64,000 nucleotides of DNA, taken from the NCBI GenBank assembly GCA_050486205.1, contig JBJHCW010000001.1, forward strand, positions 372,001-436,000, read 5' to 3'. Below, one piece after another: positions 27,290 through 36,082 of the stretch. The notes beneath the pieces were generated by a model. That model was given only the letters and a program-made list of their open reading frames with translations, made no database searches and was not told the origin of the DNA. The stretch is from PWQG01 sp050486205. Lineage in GTDB: Bacteria > Pseudomonadota > Gammaproteobacteria > Pseudomonadales > Pseudohongiellaceae. Within the stretch, counting starts at the first letter, position 1; every line of letters starts with the position of its first letter. Position numbers and translations under genes: made by a program.

Positions 27290-28048
27290 ATGAGCGCCCA
27301 CCCCTCAGCCATCAAACGACAGAACATGAGCCAGGATGAGTGGCAGGTTCGCGTGGATCTGGCAGCCGCCTACAGGCTGGTGGCACATTTCGGTTGGGAT
27401 GACCTGATCTTCACCCACCTCTCAGCGCGCGTGCCTGGCGGCGAGCACCATTTTCTGATCAACCCCTATGGCATGATGTTTCACGAGATCAATGCATCAT
27501 CACTGGTCAAGGTCGATCAGGAGGGCAATGTGGTCGCGGACAATGGGTACGGTGTGAACCCGGCCGGCTTCACCATCCACAGCGCGGTGCACATGGCGCG
27601 AAACGATGCCGGGTCTGTGATGCATCTGCACAACCACGCTGGAACCGCCGTTTCCGCGCAGAAAGAAGGACTTCTGCCCATTACACAGACCGCCATGCTG
27701 GTCCACCCACATATTGCCTATCATGAGTATGAGGGCGTCGCCCTGAACCATGACGAGCGTGAGCGCATCATCCGGGACCTGGGCGATAAGGACATCATGA
27801 TCCTGCGAAACCACGGCACACTGACCGTAGGCAAAACGGTACCGGAAGCTTTCACCCTCATGTATTTCCTGGAAAACGCCTGCGAAAAACAGATCCGGGC
27901 CCAGGCCGGTGGCGAATTGCACTTCCCAAGCGCCGAAGCCATTGAAACCACGCGCAGGCAGTCAGCCACACTGCCGAAAGTGGCACCACTGCTATGGCCC
28001 GGGCTGCTGCGCCTGCTCGATGCACGTAGCCCAGGGTACGACGGCTGA
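27290..28048 (+). CDS. Class II aldolase/adducin-family protein
   Basis: 252 residues with the class II aldolase/adducin fold. The zinc-site histidines are in VMHLHNHAG and in ILRNHGTLTVG further on, and FTHLSARVPG opens the domain. Relatives include fuculose- and ribulose-phosphate aldolases and epimerases as well as proteins without known activity; the catalytic Glu of true aldolases is not obvious (LINPYGMMFHEI). ATG 27290 has CGGAGGATACCC upstream with good spacing. Stand-alone gene after katG; metabolic role unassigned. Confidence 0.85.
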   Translation: MSAHPSAIKRQNMSQDEWQVRVDLAAAYRLVAHFGWDDLIFTHLSARVPGGEHHFLINPYGMMFHEINASSLVKVDQEGNVVADNGYGVNPAGFTIHSAVHMARNDAGSVMHLHNHAGTAVSAQKEGLLPITQTAMLVHPHIAYHEYEGVALNHDERERIIRDLGDKDIMILRNHGTLTVGKTVPEAFTLMYFLENACEKQIRAQAGGELHFPSAEAIETTRRQSATLPKVAPLLWPGLLRLLDARSPGYDG

Positions 28049-28159
28049 TCAAACACACACCAGACTCCAGGCATCCGGTGTACACCGCGCTGCGTATTCA
28101 GGGTATGATGACGTGATAACAACAACACCGCGGTCAAGCGGCACGGGGCCCTGACAACA

Positions 28160-28726
28160 ATGCTGCTGCAGATGTGCAGGAATATACAGCGCAACATCGC
28201 TGAAGATGGCTTGATAGTAAGCAGTTCAGGCTTTCTTGTCAGCACCATGGTCAACCGCATCGACTTTGAACAGCCCCTGCGGATACTGGAAATCGGCAGT
28301 GGCCGCGGCGCCTTTACCTCGGCAATAATCAGTCGTATGGGCTCTGATTCACGCCTGGACATCTGCGAGATCAAGCAGGAGTACAATCCCTTCATTCAGG
28401 CCATGATCGACGGCAACAAGCATAAACAGATTCAACTGCATAATTGTTGTGCGACCGAACTGCTGCGAGAATCAGAAACCTACGACGTGATCCTGTCCTC
28501 TCTTCCACTGCGAAACTTCCGCTCCCGAAGCGACAATAACGCATTCCTCACCCGGATTCTGACTTCCGTAAAGTCCGGTTTGCGAACAGGTGGCATTTAC
28601 CTGCAATACCAGTATTTCTGCAGCAACAAATCAGACATTGAATGCGTATTCGGCAAGTCCATGGACAATATCACCTTTGTACCCATGAACATACTGCCGG
28701 CATTTGTGTACCAGATGACCAAATAA
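28160..28726 (+). CDS. SAM-dependent methyltransferase, PmtA-like
   Basis: 188 residues, class I methyltransferase. Motif I is ILEIGSGRGAFTSAI, motif II region ICEIKQEYNPF, post-II VILSSLPLRNF. The proportions and ending recall the phospholipid N-methyltransferase (PmtA) and rRNA-adenine-dimethylase-related group. Eleven bp separate it from the VTT-domain membrane protein that follows, which fits a membrane-lipid role. The start codon at 28160 lacks a close ribosome-binding site; no better one is visible. The preceding 111 bp include a 12-bp palindrome, CGGTGTACACCG (28076-28087). Confidence 0.75.
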   Translation: MLLQMCRNIQRNIAEDGLIVSSSGFLVSTMVNRIDFEQPLRILEIGSGRGAFTSAIISRMGSDSRLDICEIKQEYNPFIQAMIDGNKHKQIQLHNCCATELLRESETYDVILSSLPLRNFRSRSDNNAFLTRILTSVKSGLRTGGIYLQYQYFCSNKSDIECVFGKSMDNITFVPMNILPAFVYQMTK

Positions 28727-28736
28727 GTGTACCTCA

Positions 28737-29321
28737 GTGGAAAAGGAAAAGCTTGAATCCGTCAACTTCATTGGCCTGTATGCCTGGCTGGCACTGGTCA
28801 CGGGCTGCCTGTCCCTGTATTTCTTCCTGCCGGACATGTTTGCTCCGGAAAATCTTGGACAGGTGTTTTCGGATAATCTGGCCGCAGGCCTGCTGGTCTA
28901 CTTTTTTATCTCCACCATCCGCGGATTCACTCTGATACCATCAACCCCGCTGGTGCTGGCCGGTGTGCTTGTGTTTCCACCGTGGCCGCTGTTCCTGGTC
29001 AATCAGCTGGCCGTGCTCAGCTCCTCAGCCATCGTTTACTACATGGCCCGTCATGTGCGCTTTGACCACTACTTCCATACTCACTATCCACGCCAGACCG
29101 AAAAGCTGACGCGTTTGCTGCGCGATCGGGAGATCGCGGTCGTGGGTCTCTGGGGCTTCGCTCCCATGGTGCCCAGCGACATGATAGTTTATGTATGCAG
29201 TGTGCTGCGGGTGAAGTTGTGGAAGACCCTGGCGGGCATCTCCATCGGTGAAGGGGTGATCTGCGCCATCTACATCTTTGGTGGGGCCATGGGGCTGCGC
29301 GTACTGCTAGGGAGCCTCTGA
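28737..29321 (+). CDS. VTT-domain (DedA/SNARE-associated) membrane protein
   Basis: 194 residues with five or so spans. The VTT signature runs from IRGFTLIPSTPLVLAGVLVF to VVGLWGFAPMVPSDMIVYV. Relatives in bacteria are DedA/TVP38 proteins, some of which flip or scramble undecaprenyl phosphate or phospholipids. GTG 28737 is used as start; no ribosome-binding site is seen, and the stop of the methyltransferase is 11 bp upstream, so reinitiation is plausible. Likely paired with that enzyme in lipid modification (inference). Confidence 0.8.
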   Translation: MEKEKLESVNFIGLYAWLALVTGCLSLYFFLPDMFAPENLGQVFSDNLAAGLLVYFFISTIRGFTLIPSTPLVLAGVLVFPPWPLFLVNQLAVLSSSAIVYYMARHVRFDHYFHTHYPRQTEKLTRLLRDREIAVVGLWGFAPMVPSDMIVYVCSVLRVKLWKTLAGISIGEGVICAIYIFGGAMGLRVLLGSL

Positions 29322-29386
29322 ATAAACGCACTGTAGTCGCATCGTCGCAACAGTCGCTTCATCGCAACCGGACTGTCCGGGCGCTA

Positions 29387-30925
29387 TCAACGCCCGGTCG
29401 GGTCTTCCATCTCCCGGGTGCCTGCAGCTTCTGCTGCGCGCGATTTTTCAAGTCGCTGCTCCCAGAACGTGGCGTTTTTTATACCCAATTTTACCGGATC
29501 AAAGGTGATGGGCTCACCGGACTTCAGCTGCCGTTCGTAGTCACGCAGGCAAAGAATGGCCGGCTTGGCTACAAAGAAAATGACGAGAATACCAACGATG
29601 TTGATCCATGCCATGAGCCCCACACCAATGTCCCCGATCATCCAGATATAACCGGCTGTGTTGACCATGCCGTAAGTCACCATGAACATGATCACCAGTT
29701 TGACCGCCCACAACGGAATGCCGGCCTTGAAGTAGCGATTCAGGTAGGCGGTATTGGTTTCTGCAATGTAGTAGTAGGCAAGGATGGTGGTAAAGGCAAA
29801 GAAGAACAGGGCCACACCCACAAAGGCCGGGCCAAAATTGCCAAACACGCTGAACAGGGCCATTTGGGTAAACGCCGGTGACGCAATCTCGGTGCCCGGA
29901 TCCACGTTCTGCACAATAAACTGGCCCGCTTCGAGAGCGCCCTGCACGTTGTACTGCTGGGTGATGAGAATCATGAAGGCAGTGGCCGAGCAGACAAACA
30001 GTGTATCCACATAGACCGAGAAGGCCTGCACCAGACCCTGCTGGGCAGGGTGTTTCACTTCGGCCGCTGCCGCCGCATGCGGCCCGGTACCCTGACCGGC
30101 CTCATTGGAATAGATACCACGTCTCACACCCCAGCCTATGGCCGCGCCAAAACCGGCCTGGGCTGTAAAGGCGTCACTGAAAATCAGGGCAAGCACGCCC
30201 GGCAACTGGTTCAGATTCAGGAATACAATGATCAGGGCCATGATCACATAACCACCGGCCATGAACGGCACCACGACCTGGGTGAAGTGTGCGATACGCT
30301 TGATGCCACCAAAAATGATGAAGGCCAGCACACTGAGGATCACTGCGAGCGCCACCAGCTTGTTGGTGCCGACTTCACCAAACTGGGTGCTGACAATATT
30401 ACCTTCGCCAAAGACCATGGCAATGCCATTGCCAACGGCATTGGCCTGCACGCCCGGCAGAAAAATACCACAGGCGACAATGGCCGCCACGGCAAACAGC
30501 ACGGCCAACCATCGCTGACCAAGACAGCGCTCGAAGTAGTAAGCCGGACCACCACGGTACTGGCCGTCTTCCTCGACCTTGTAGATCTGGCCCAGTGTGG
30601 ATTCAGCGTACGCAGTGCTGGCGCCCAGGAACGCCACAACCCACATCCAGAACACCGCGCCCGGTCCACCGAAGCCGATGGCCGCAGCCACGCCGGCAAT
30701 ATTACCAACACCCACTCGCCCGGAAAGCGACACCGACAGTGCCTGGAATGACGAGATGCCTTTGGCCGATTCGTTGCCCCTAAAAAGCAGGCGCCACATC
30801 TCACCAAAATGGCGCAGCTGTGCAAAGCGGGTCGATATCGAGTAGAACAGCCCTGCACCCAGGCACAGGACTATGAGCCCTGTGCTCCAGATGATGCCGT
30901 CGAGCCAAAGAACCACACTCTGCAT
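29387..30925 (-). CDS. Sodium:alanine symporter (AGCS family)
   Basis: 512-residue inner-membrane transporter of the alanine/glycine:cation symporter family. ATG 30925 follows AGGAAG at good spacing; the frame opens further upstream but starts in the neighbour. Family signatures include SFQALSVSLSGRVGVGNIAG near the N-terminus and GVRRGIYSNEAGQGTGPHAA in the middle. About 11 spans. The upstream serine hydrolase gene stops 16 bp before its start, so both form an operon. Substrate is L- or D-alanine or glycine by family. Confidence 0.95.
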   Translation of the reverse strand: MQSVVLWLDGIIWSTGLIVLCLGAGLFYSISTRFAQLRHFGEMWRLLFRGNESAKGISSFQALSVSLSGRVGVGNIAGVAAAIGFGGPGAVFWMWVVAFLGASTAYAESTLGQIYKVEEDGQYRGGPAYYFERCLGQRWLAVLFAVAAIVACGIFLPGVQANAVGNGIAMVFGEGNIVSTQFGEVGTNKLVALAVILSVLAFIIFGGIKRIAHFTQVVVPFMAGGYVIMALIIVFLNLNQLPGVLALIFSDAFTAQAGFGAAIGWGVRRGIYSNEAGQGTGPHAAAAAEVKHPAQQGLVQAFSVYVDTLFVCSATAFMILITQQYNVQGALEAGQFIVQNVDPGTEIASPAFTQMALFSVFGNFGPAFVGVALFFFAFTTILAYYYIAETNTAYLNRYFKAGIPLWAVKLVIMFMVTYGMVNTAGYIWMIGDIGVGLMAWINIVGILVIFFVAKPAILCLRDYERQLKSGEPITFDPVKLGIKNATFWEQRLEKSRAAEAAGTREMEDPTGR

Positions 30926-30941
30926 AGTCAGCTTCCTGTTG

Positions 30942-32213
30942 TCAGTTTGCCATGGCCTCGTAGACGACCCGTTGTGCTGCGTTGTTGCTGAACGGCGCGC
31001 CCGGCGGGCCACCGCGTCGCTGCTCCATGTAGATCATGAAAAAGTCATTGACATGATCCACCAGGAAAAGTGTGCCACCAATGCCACGCCAGCCGATGTT
31101 CTGAGGTCCGGACGGATCACTGTTGTCGACAGGTTGCAGGTGAAAGCCCATGCTCCAGCCACCACGGTCACCGTAAAAAAAGTGCTCACGTGACACGTCT
31201 TCGGTAATACGCTCTTCACTCATCCAGGCAAGGGTCTCCTCTTCGATGATACGGACGCCGCGGTATTCACCACCATTGAGCAACATTTGCGCAAATCGCA
31301 CATAGTCTTCGGTAGTGGAATTCAGGCCGCCGCCACCGGACAGCAACGGCCTGACCGTAGTGTTGTCAGCCATCTCGCCGTGGATCGGCTCAGCAATACG
31401 ATCTGCCTTGTAAGCCGGTACATAAAATGTGGTTTCATCCATACCCAGCGGCTCAAAAATACGCTCGTTCAGAATCTGGTCCAGCGGCTGGCCTGCTGCC
31501 ACCTCCAGCACGGCGCCAAGGACATCGGTGGAATGCCCGTAATGCCAGGCAGTGCCGGGCTCAAACAGCAGCGGCAACTGGCCGATGCGACGCGCCATTT
31601 CCTGTGTGGTGATGCTGCCGTCCATGGGCACTGCCTCTTCGTACAGGCGACCAAGCTCGGTGCCCTGGGAGAAAATGGCCTGCACCAGGCCGGACTTGTG
31701 CGTCAGCAGATGTTCAACGGTCATGACATTGGTCGCCGGGCGGGTTTCGCCGGTTTCCAGATCCATGATCTGTAGTTCGGCATACTCGGGAAAGAAACGA
31801 CTGACCGGATCATCCACTGACAGCAGCCCGTCCTCCACCATCGACATGGCAGCCACACTGACGACGGGTTTGGTCATGGAGTAGATGCGGAATATGGTCT
31901 GTTCGTCTATCGGTGTATTATCATCAGGACCCTGGGTACCAACTGATTCCAGCAGTCCGACACCCTCATTGTTACCCACCAGGATCAGCGCGCCGGCCAG
32001 ATGGCCACTGTCCACTGCTGCCTGCATCTGCGACCTGATATCCGCTATCTCATCCTGTGTGATGTTGAACGCCGACGGATCAATCAGTCGGATGGCACTG
32101 TCATTGGCATGACTGCCCAGTGCAACCAGCAACATCATGACTGCAGTGGTCAGGGACAGGACATATTTGTCCAAAGCAAATCTGCCCATAGCAAAGCGGC
32201 TCAGCATTGACAT
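30942..32213 (-). CDS. Exported serine hydrolase (beta-lactamase/esterase fold, class C-like)
   Basis: 423 residues with signal segment (LTTAVMMLLVALGSHA). The active-site motif SMTKPV (SxxK) gives the nucleophile Ser and Lys; WHYGHSTDVLGAVLE supplies the YxH/YxN-like Tyr, and GWRGIGG takes the place of the KTG box. This group includes esterases, D-aminopeptidases and D-alanyl-D-alanine carboxypeptidase-like enzymes. ATG 32213 or ATG 32207 may start. It precedes the alanine symporter in the same operon, suggesting it liberates an imported amino acid; that is inference. A perfect 25-bp palindrome lies upstream at 32251. Confidence 0.88.
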   Translation of the reverse strand: MSMLSRFAMGRFALDKYVLSLTTAVMMLLVALGSHANDSAIRLIDPSAFNITQDEIADIRSQMQAAVDSGHLAGALILVGNNEGVGLLESVGTQGPDDNTPIDEQTIFRIYSMTKPVVSVAAMSMVEDGLLSVDDPVSRFFPEYAELQIMDLETGETRPATNVMTVEHLLTHKSGLVQAIFSQGTELGRLYEEAVPMDGSITTQEMARRIGQLPLLFEPGTAWHYGHSTDVLGAVLEVAAGQPLDQILNERIFEPLGMDETTFYVPAYKADRIAEPIHGEMADNTTVRPLLSGGGGLNSTTEDYVRFAQMLLNGGEYRGVRIIEEETLAWMSEERITEDVSREHFFYGDRGGWSMGFHLQPVDNSDPSGPQNIGWRGIGGTLFLVDHVNDFFMIYMEQRRGGPPGAPFSNNAAQRVVYEAMAN

Positions 32214-32250
32214 GCGGGTGACCTCGTCGTTTTCATTATTGTCCGTTCAC

Positions 32251-32275
32251 TGTGCGTATGATTGACATACGCACA
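32251..32275. promoter_or_regulatory. Perfect inverted repeat upstream of the hydrolase-symporter operon
   Basis: TGTGCGTATG (32251-32260) and CATACGCACA (32266-32275) are perfect reverse complements around ATTGA. It lies 37 bp upstream of ATG 32213. No T-run follows on either strand, so it looks like an operator rather than a terminator. It could alternatively stop transcription from the upstream tcyP gene. Confidence 0.5.
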
Positions 32276-32313
32276 ATTCCCCATCATAAGGCACAACGCT
32301 GACCGGAAACAAA

Positions 32314-33681
32314 TCAGGCCAACTCTGTTGCCTCCTCAGAATCCGGTAACTTGACTATCTGACTGGTAACCTTGCCGCTGGTCATCGCACCACTGACATT
32401 CAGCGCGGTACGCCCCATGTCAATCAGTGGCTCAATGGAGATCAGCAGCGCCACCAAAGTGATGGGAAGCCCCATCGCTGGCAGGACAATGAGCGCGGAA
32501 AACGTGGCACCACCGCCCACGCCCGCCACCCCGAAGGAGCTGATTGCTATGATGAACACCAGCATGGCGATGAATCCGGGATCCAACGGGTTGATGCCGA
32601 CAGTTGGCGCCACCATCACTGCCAGCATGGCCGGGTAAATACCGGCACAGCCATTCTGACCTATCGTGGCACCAAAGCTCGCCGACATGCTGGCAATGGG
32701 TGCCGGTACCTTCAGATCCTCGATCTGGGACTTGATGTTCAGCGGAATGGTGGCAGCAGAGCTGCGTGTCACAAAGGCAAAGGTCAGCACGGGCCAGATT
32801 TTTCGAAAGAAATTCACTGGATTCACGCCCGAGAGCGCCAGAATGGCTCCGTGCACCAGAAACATCACGGTAATCGCCAGGTAGGAGGCCACCACAAAAC
32901 CGGCCAGGTTCAGGATGTCCTCCATCGTGGCACTGGACAGTACCCGGACCATCAAAGCCATCACGCCGTAAGGCGTCAGCGCCAACACCATGTTCACCAG
33001 CTTCATGATGACTGCCTGCAGTGCATCCACACCACCACGGATGCGCTCACCGTGCTCGGGTTTCTCCCTGGCCACCAGCAGGCTGGCGATACCAACCAGC
33101 ACACCAAAAATCACCACGGCAATGATGGAGGTGGAGCGTGCCTGGGTCAGATCAGCAAAGATATTGACCGGAATGAAGCTGACAATGACCTGTGGAATGT
33201 TCAGGTCGGTGACCATGTCCTGGCGCCCTTCCAGAAACTCCGAGCGGGCCATCTCGCGAGCACCGGCCTCAAGGCCCTCTGCCGACAGACCGAACAGCAG
33301 GGTCACAGCAATACCCACAATCGCCGAGATCACTGTGGTCAATACGAGTATGCCAATCACCGAACCGCCTATGCGGCCCATGGCGGTGAGCTCCTGCAGG
33401 CGCAGCACCGCGGCAATCATTGTGATCAGGATCAGCGGAATGATGATCATCTGCAGCAGGCGGACATAAATATTGGCCACCATATTGGTCCACTGCAGGG
33501 TTTCAGACAGCACGACTTCATTGCTGGCGTACAGGAGTTGCAGTGCCAGACCAAAAATCACACCCAGTATGAGACCACTGAACACCTGGCGGGCCAGGCT
33601 GTGGTCCGCCCGGCGCAATTTCAGTAACACAACAATCAGGCCGGTAAATACAAGGAGATTGAGCAGGGTGAGCAATGACAT
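32314..33681 (-). CDS. tcyP: TcyP-like L-cystine transporter (DAACS symporter)
   Basis: 455-residue sodium- or proton-coupled symporter of the dicarboxylate/amino-acid:cation family. Long stretches equal the TcyP (YdjN) cystine carriers, for example ASFGATIGQNGCAGIYPAML and LPAMGLPITLVALLISIEPL, and the hairpin motif SRSSAATIPLN. ATG 33681 is preferred; the frame extends upstream to 33741 with an atypical start. Cystine uptake is the best guess; other amino acids cannot be excluded. Divergent from the glutathionyl-hydroquinone reductase gene. Confidence 0.88.
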   Translation of the reverse strand: MSLLTLLNLLVFTGLIVVLLKLRRADHSLARQVFSGLILGVIFGLALQLLYASNEVVLSETLQWTNMVANIYVRLLQMIIIPLILITMIAAVLRLQELTAMGRIGGSVIGILVLTTVISAIVGIAVTLLFGLSAEGLEAGAREMARSEFLEGRQDMVTDLNIPQVIVSFIPVNIFADLTQARSTSIIAVVIFGVLVGIASLLVAREKPEHGERIRGGVDALQAVIMKLVNMVLALTPYGVMALMVRVLSSATMEDILNLAGFVVASYLAITVMFLVHGAILALSGVNPVNFFRKIWPVLTFAFVTRSSAATIPLNIKSQIEDLKVPAPIASMSASFGATIGQNGCAGIYPAMLAVMVAPTVGINPLDPGFIAMLVFIIAISSFGVAGVGGGATFSALIVLPAMGLPITLVALLISIEPLIDMGRTALNVSGAMTSGKVTSQIVKLPDSEEATELA

Positions 33682-33881
33682 GATGAGTGTCCTGTTATTC
33701 TGGTTTAGCGCCAACATAAACCATCGCGGCAGTGGACGCAATCAGACAAGAAATCCGAACCCATGGATCAACTTTCTGACCTTGAGTGCCGGTCTGACAG
33801 AGGTATACTTGCCCTGCATCAGATTGGTTCACCTCCAGTGAATACAGACACTGATGGCAGGACAACAGACAGGAGTTGAAC

Positions 33882-34859
33882 ATGGGCTTGCTCGTAAACG
33901 GCCAATGGCAGGACAAGTGGTACGATACCGACGCCTCCGGCGGTGAATTCAAGCGTGAAGAGGCGCAGCTACGCAACTGGGTGACTGCCGATGGCAGTGC
34001 AGGTGCCAATGGCAAAGGCGGATTCCGGGCCGAACCCGATCGTTATCATCTGTATGTGTCACTGGCCTGCCCCTGGGCTCACCGTACGCTGATCATGCGA
34101 CACCTGAAAGGGCTGGAGGCGCTGATCTCCGTATCGGTGGTCAGTCCGGACATGCTGGAGCATGGGTGGACGTTCGACCGTCAAGCCGGCAGCACAGGTG
34201 ATGAGCTGCATGACTTTGAGTTCATGCACCAACTCTACACAAAAAATATCAGTGACTACACCGGCCGGGTTACCGTGCCGGTGTTGTGGGATAAACAGCA
34301 AAGCTGCATTGTCAGCAACGAGTCCGCCGATATCATTCGTATGTTCAACAGTGCGTTCGATGCCTTGACCGGCAACAAAGCCGATTTCTACCCCGCTGCG
34401 CTGAGACAGGATATCGATCAGATCAACGATCTGGTCTACAACACTGTCAACAATGGCGTATACAAGGCCGGCTTTGCCACACGCCAGAAGGCCTATGAGA
34501 AAGCCTTTACTGAGCTGTTCAATACACTGGATCTGTTGGAAGAGCGCCTTGGCAGTCAACGATATCTGGTCGGCAACACACTGACAGAAGCAGACTGGCG
34601 CCTTTTTACGACACTCATCCGCTTTGACGCTGTCTATCACGGGCACTTCAAGTGCAACAAGCGCCGGATAGAGGATTATCCGGCACTGTCAAATTACGTA
34701 CGCGCCTTGTACCAGACTGTCGATATTGCAGACACTGTGAACTTCCAGCACATCCAGCGGCACTACTATTATAGCCACGACATGATCAACCCCACCCGGA
34801 TTGTGCCAGCTGGACCGGAAGTCGACTACCTGCGCCCACATAACCGGGATACACTGTAA
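33882..34859 (+). CDS. Glutathionyl-hydroquinone reductase (Xi-class GST)
   Basis: 325-residue GST-fold enzyme. LYVSLACPWAHRTLIMRHLK holds the catalytic Cys of the CPWA motif; VSVVSPDML and the C-terminal helical domain (ETDLINDLVYN-like DQINDLVYNTVNNGVYKAGF) fit YqjG/ECM4 proteins, which reduce glutathionyl-hydroquinones. AGGAG (33871-33875) is 6 bp before ATG 33882; a TTG at 33876 is unlikely. Followed 32 bp later by the GNAT-C39 gene. Confidence 0.93.
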   Translation: MGLLVNGQWQDKWYDTDASGGEFKREEAQLRNWVTADGSAGANGKGGFRAEPDRYHLYVSLACPWAHRTLIMRHLKGLEALISVSVVSPDMLEHGWTFDRQAGSTGDELHDFEFMHQLYTKNISDYTGRVTVPVLWDKQQSCIVSNESADIIRMFNSAFDALTGNKADFYPAALRQDIDQINDLVYNTVNNGVYKAGFATRQKAYEKAFTELFNTLDLLEERLGSQRYLVGNTLTEADWRLFTTLIRFDAVYHGHFKCNKRRIEDYPALSNYVRALYQTVDIADTVNFQHIQRHYYYSHDMINPTRIVPAGPEVDYLRPHNRDTL

Positions 34860-34891
34860 ACTTCAATCACCCAGGCTGCAGGTAGTAGGTA

Positions 34892-36016
34892 ATGACGGAA
34901 ATAGCGATCCGGGACGTGCGCGGTGCCGATCTGGACGCACTGGAAAAACTGGAAAACGCCAGCTTTGAGACTGATCGCCTTACTCGAAGACGCCTGCGGC
35001 ACTGGATTCGGGCAGAGAATCGGGTTTTTCAGGTGGCGGAAAGTGACGGTCAGTTGGTGGGCTACGGTCTGGTGCTGTTTCACGGCACGACACGACTGGC
35101 TCGCCTGTACTCCATTGCGACCGATGCCAGGGCACGCGGTCGTGGCGTGGCACAACGCTTGCTGGCGGCTCTGGAAACTGCAGCTGCGGCACGTGGAAGA
35201 TTTTTCATGCGACTGGAAGTTGCCCAGGACAACGCCGCGGCACTTCGCCTCTATGAGGCAGCCGGATACGGACCCTTCGACACCGTAGAGGACTACTACG
35301 AAGATCATGGCACCGCAGTGCGCATGCAGAAGGTCATTCGCCAATTGCCGGCGCCTGGCGGATCAGACAAAAAATCATTGCCACTACCCGTGCCATGGTA
35401 TCAACAGAGTACCGAGTTCACCTGCGGCCCCGCTGCCCTGATGATGGCCATGACCGCACTTGAAAGTGATATCCGACCCTCACGGGAGCTGGAGCTGGAT
35501 ATCTGGCGCGAAGCCACAACCATTTTCATGACCTCCGGGCATGGCGGTTGCCATCCACTGGGGCTGGCATTGGCAGCGGCCCGACGCGGGTTCACTACCA
35601 CAACATTCATCAACAGGAAGACACCATTGTTCCTGGAAGGCGTACGCCAGGAAAGCAAGAAACATGTACTGGAACTGGTGCATCATCAGTTTGTGTCCGA
35701 TGCGCGCGAACAGAAGCTTCGTGTGCAATACAAGGACATCTCCCAGAAAGATATAGAAAACTGCATCAAACGCGGCGGTCTTGCCGTGGTCTTGATCAGC
35801 AGTTACCAGCTCGATCGCAAAAAAGCACCGCATTGGGTCACGATCACTGCAGTCGACGATGACTGCTTCTACGTCAATGATCCCGACCCTTCAGTGGAAG
35901 AGCAGACAGGCCTTGATTGCGAAAACCTCCCCATTGCCCGTGAGGACTTTGTCCGGATGTCACAATTTGGCAAGGAGCGACTGCGCACCGCTGTACTGAT
36001 AAAAAAACCCGATTGA
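34892..36016 (+). CDS. GNAT acetyltransferase fused to C39-like peptidase domain
   Basis: 374-residue fusion. Residues 1-150 are a GNAT domain with the acetyl-CoA loop DARARGRGVAQRLLAALE. From about 165 on there is a papain-like C39-family domain (DUF3335 type): WYQQSTEFTCGPAALMMA gives Cys178, and PHWVTITAVDDDCFYVNDPD gives the His and Asp. This exact fusion is known from proteobacteria and is often found beside RimK-like ATP-grasp ligases in predicted peptide-modification systems. Here the related ligases lie 21 and 27 kb away (57011 and 63304). It could acetylate or trim a ligated peptide; that is a hypothesis. Confidence 0.88.
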   Translation: MTEIAIRDVRGADLDALEKLENASFETDRLTRRRLRHWIRAENRVFQVAESDGQLVGYGLVLFHGTTRLARLYSIATDARARGRGVAQRLLAALETAAAARGRFFMRLEVAQDNAAALRLYEAAGYGPFDTVEDYYEDHGTAVRMQKVIRQLPAPGGSDKKSLPLPVPWYQQSTEFTCGPAALMMAMTALESDIRPSRELELDIWREATTIFMTSGHGGCHPLGLALAAARRGFTTTTFINRKTPLFLEGVRQESKKHVLELVHHQFVSDAREQKLRVQYKDISQKDIENCIKRGGLAVVLISSYQLDRKKAPHWVTITAVDDDCFYVNDPDPSVEEQTGLDCENLPIAREDFVRMSQFGKERLRTAVLIKKPD

Positions 36017-36082
36017 AGTTTTCTTTTCACCGGCCGACCCAATGGAGTGACCAGAACCCACCTGCCTGACAAGGACAAGGCC

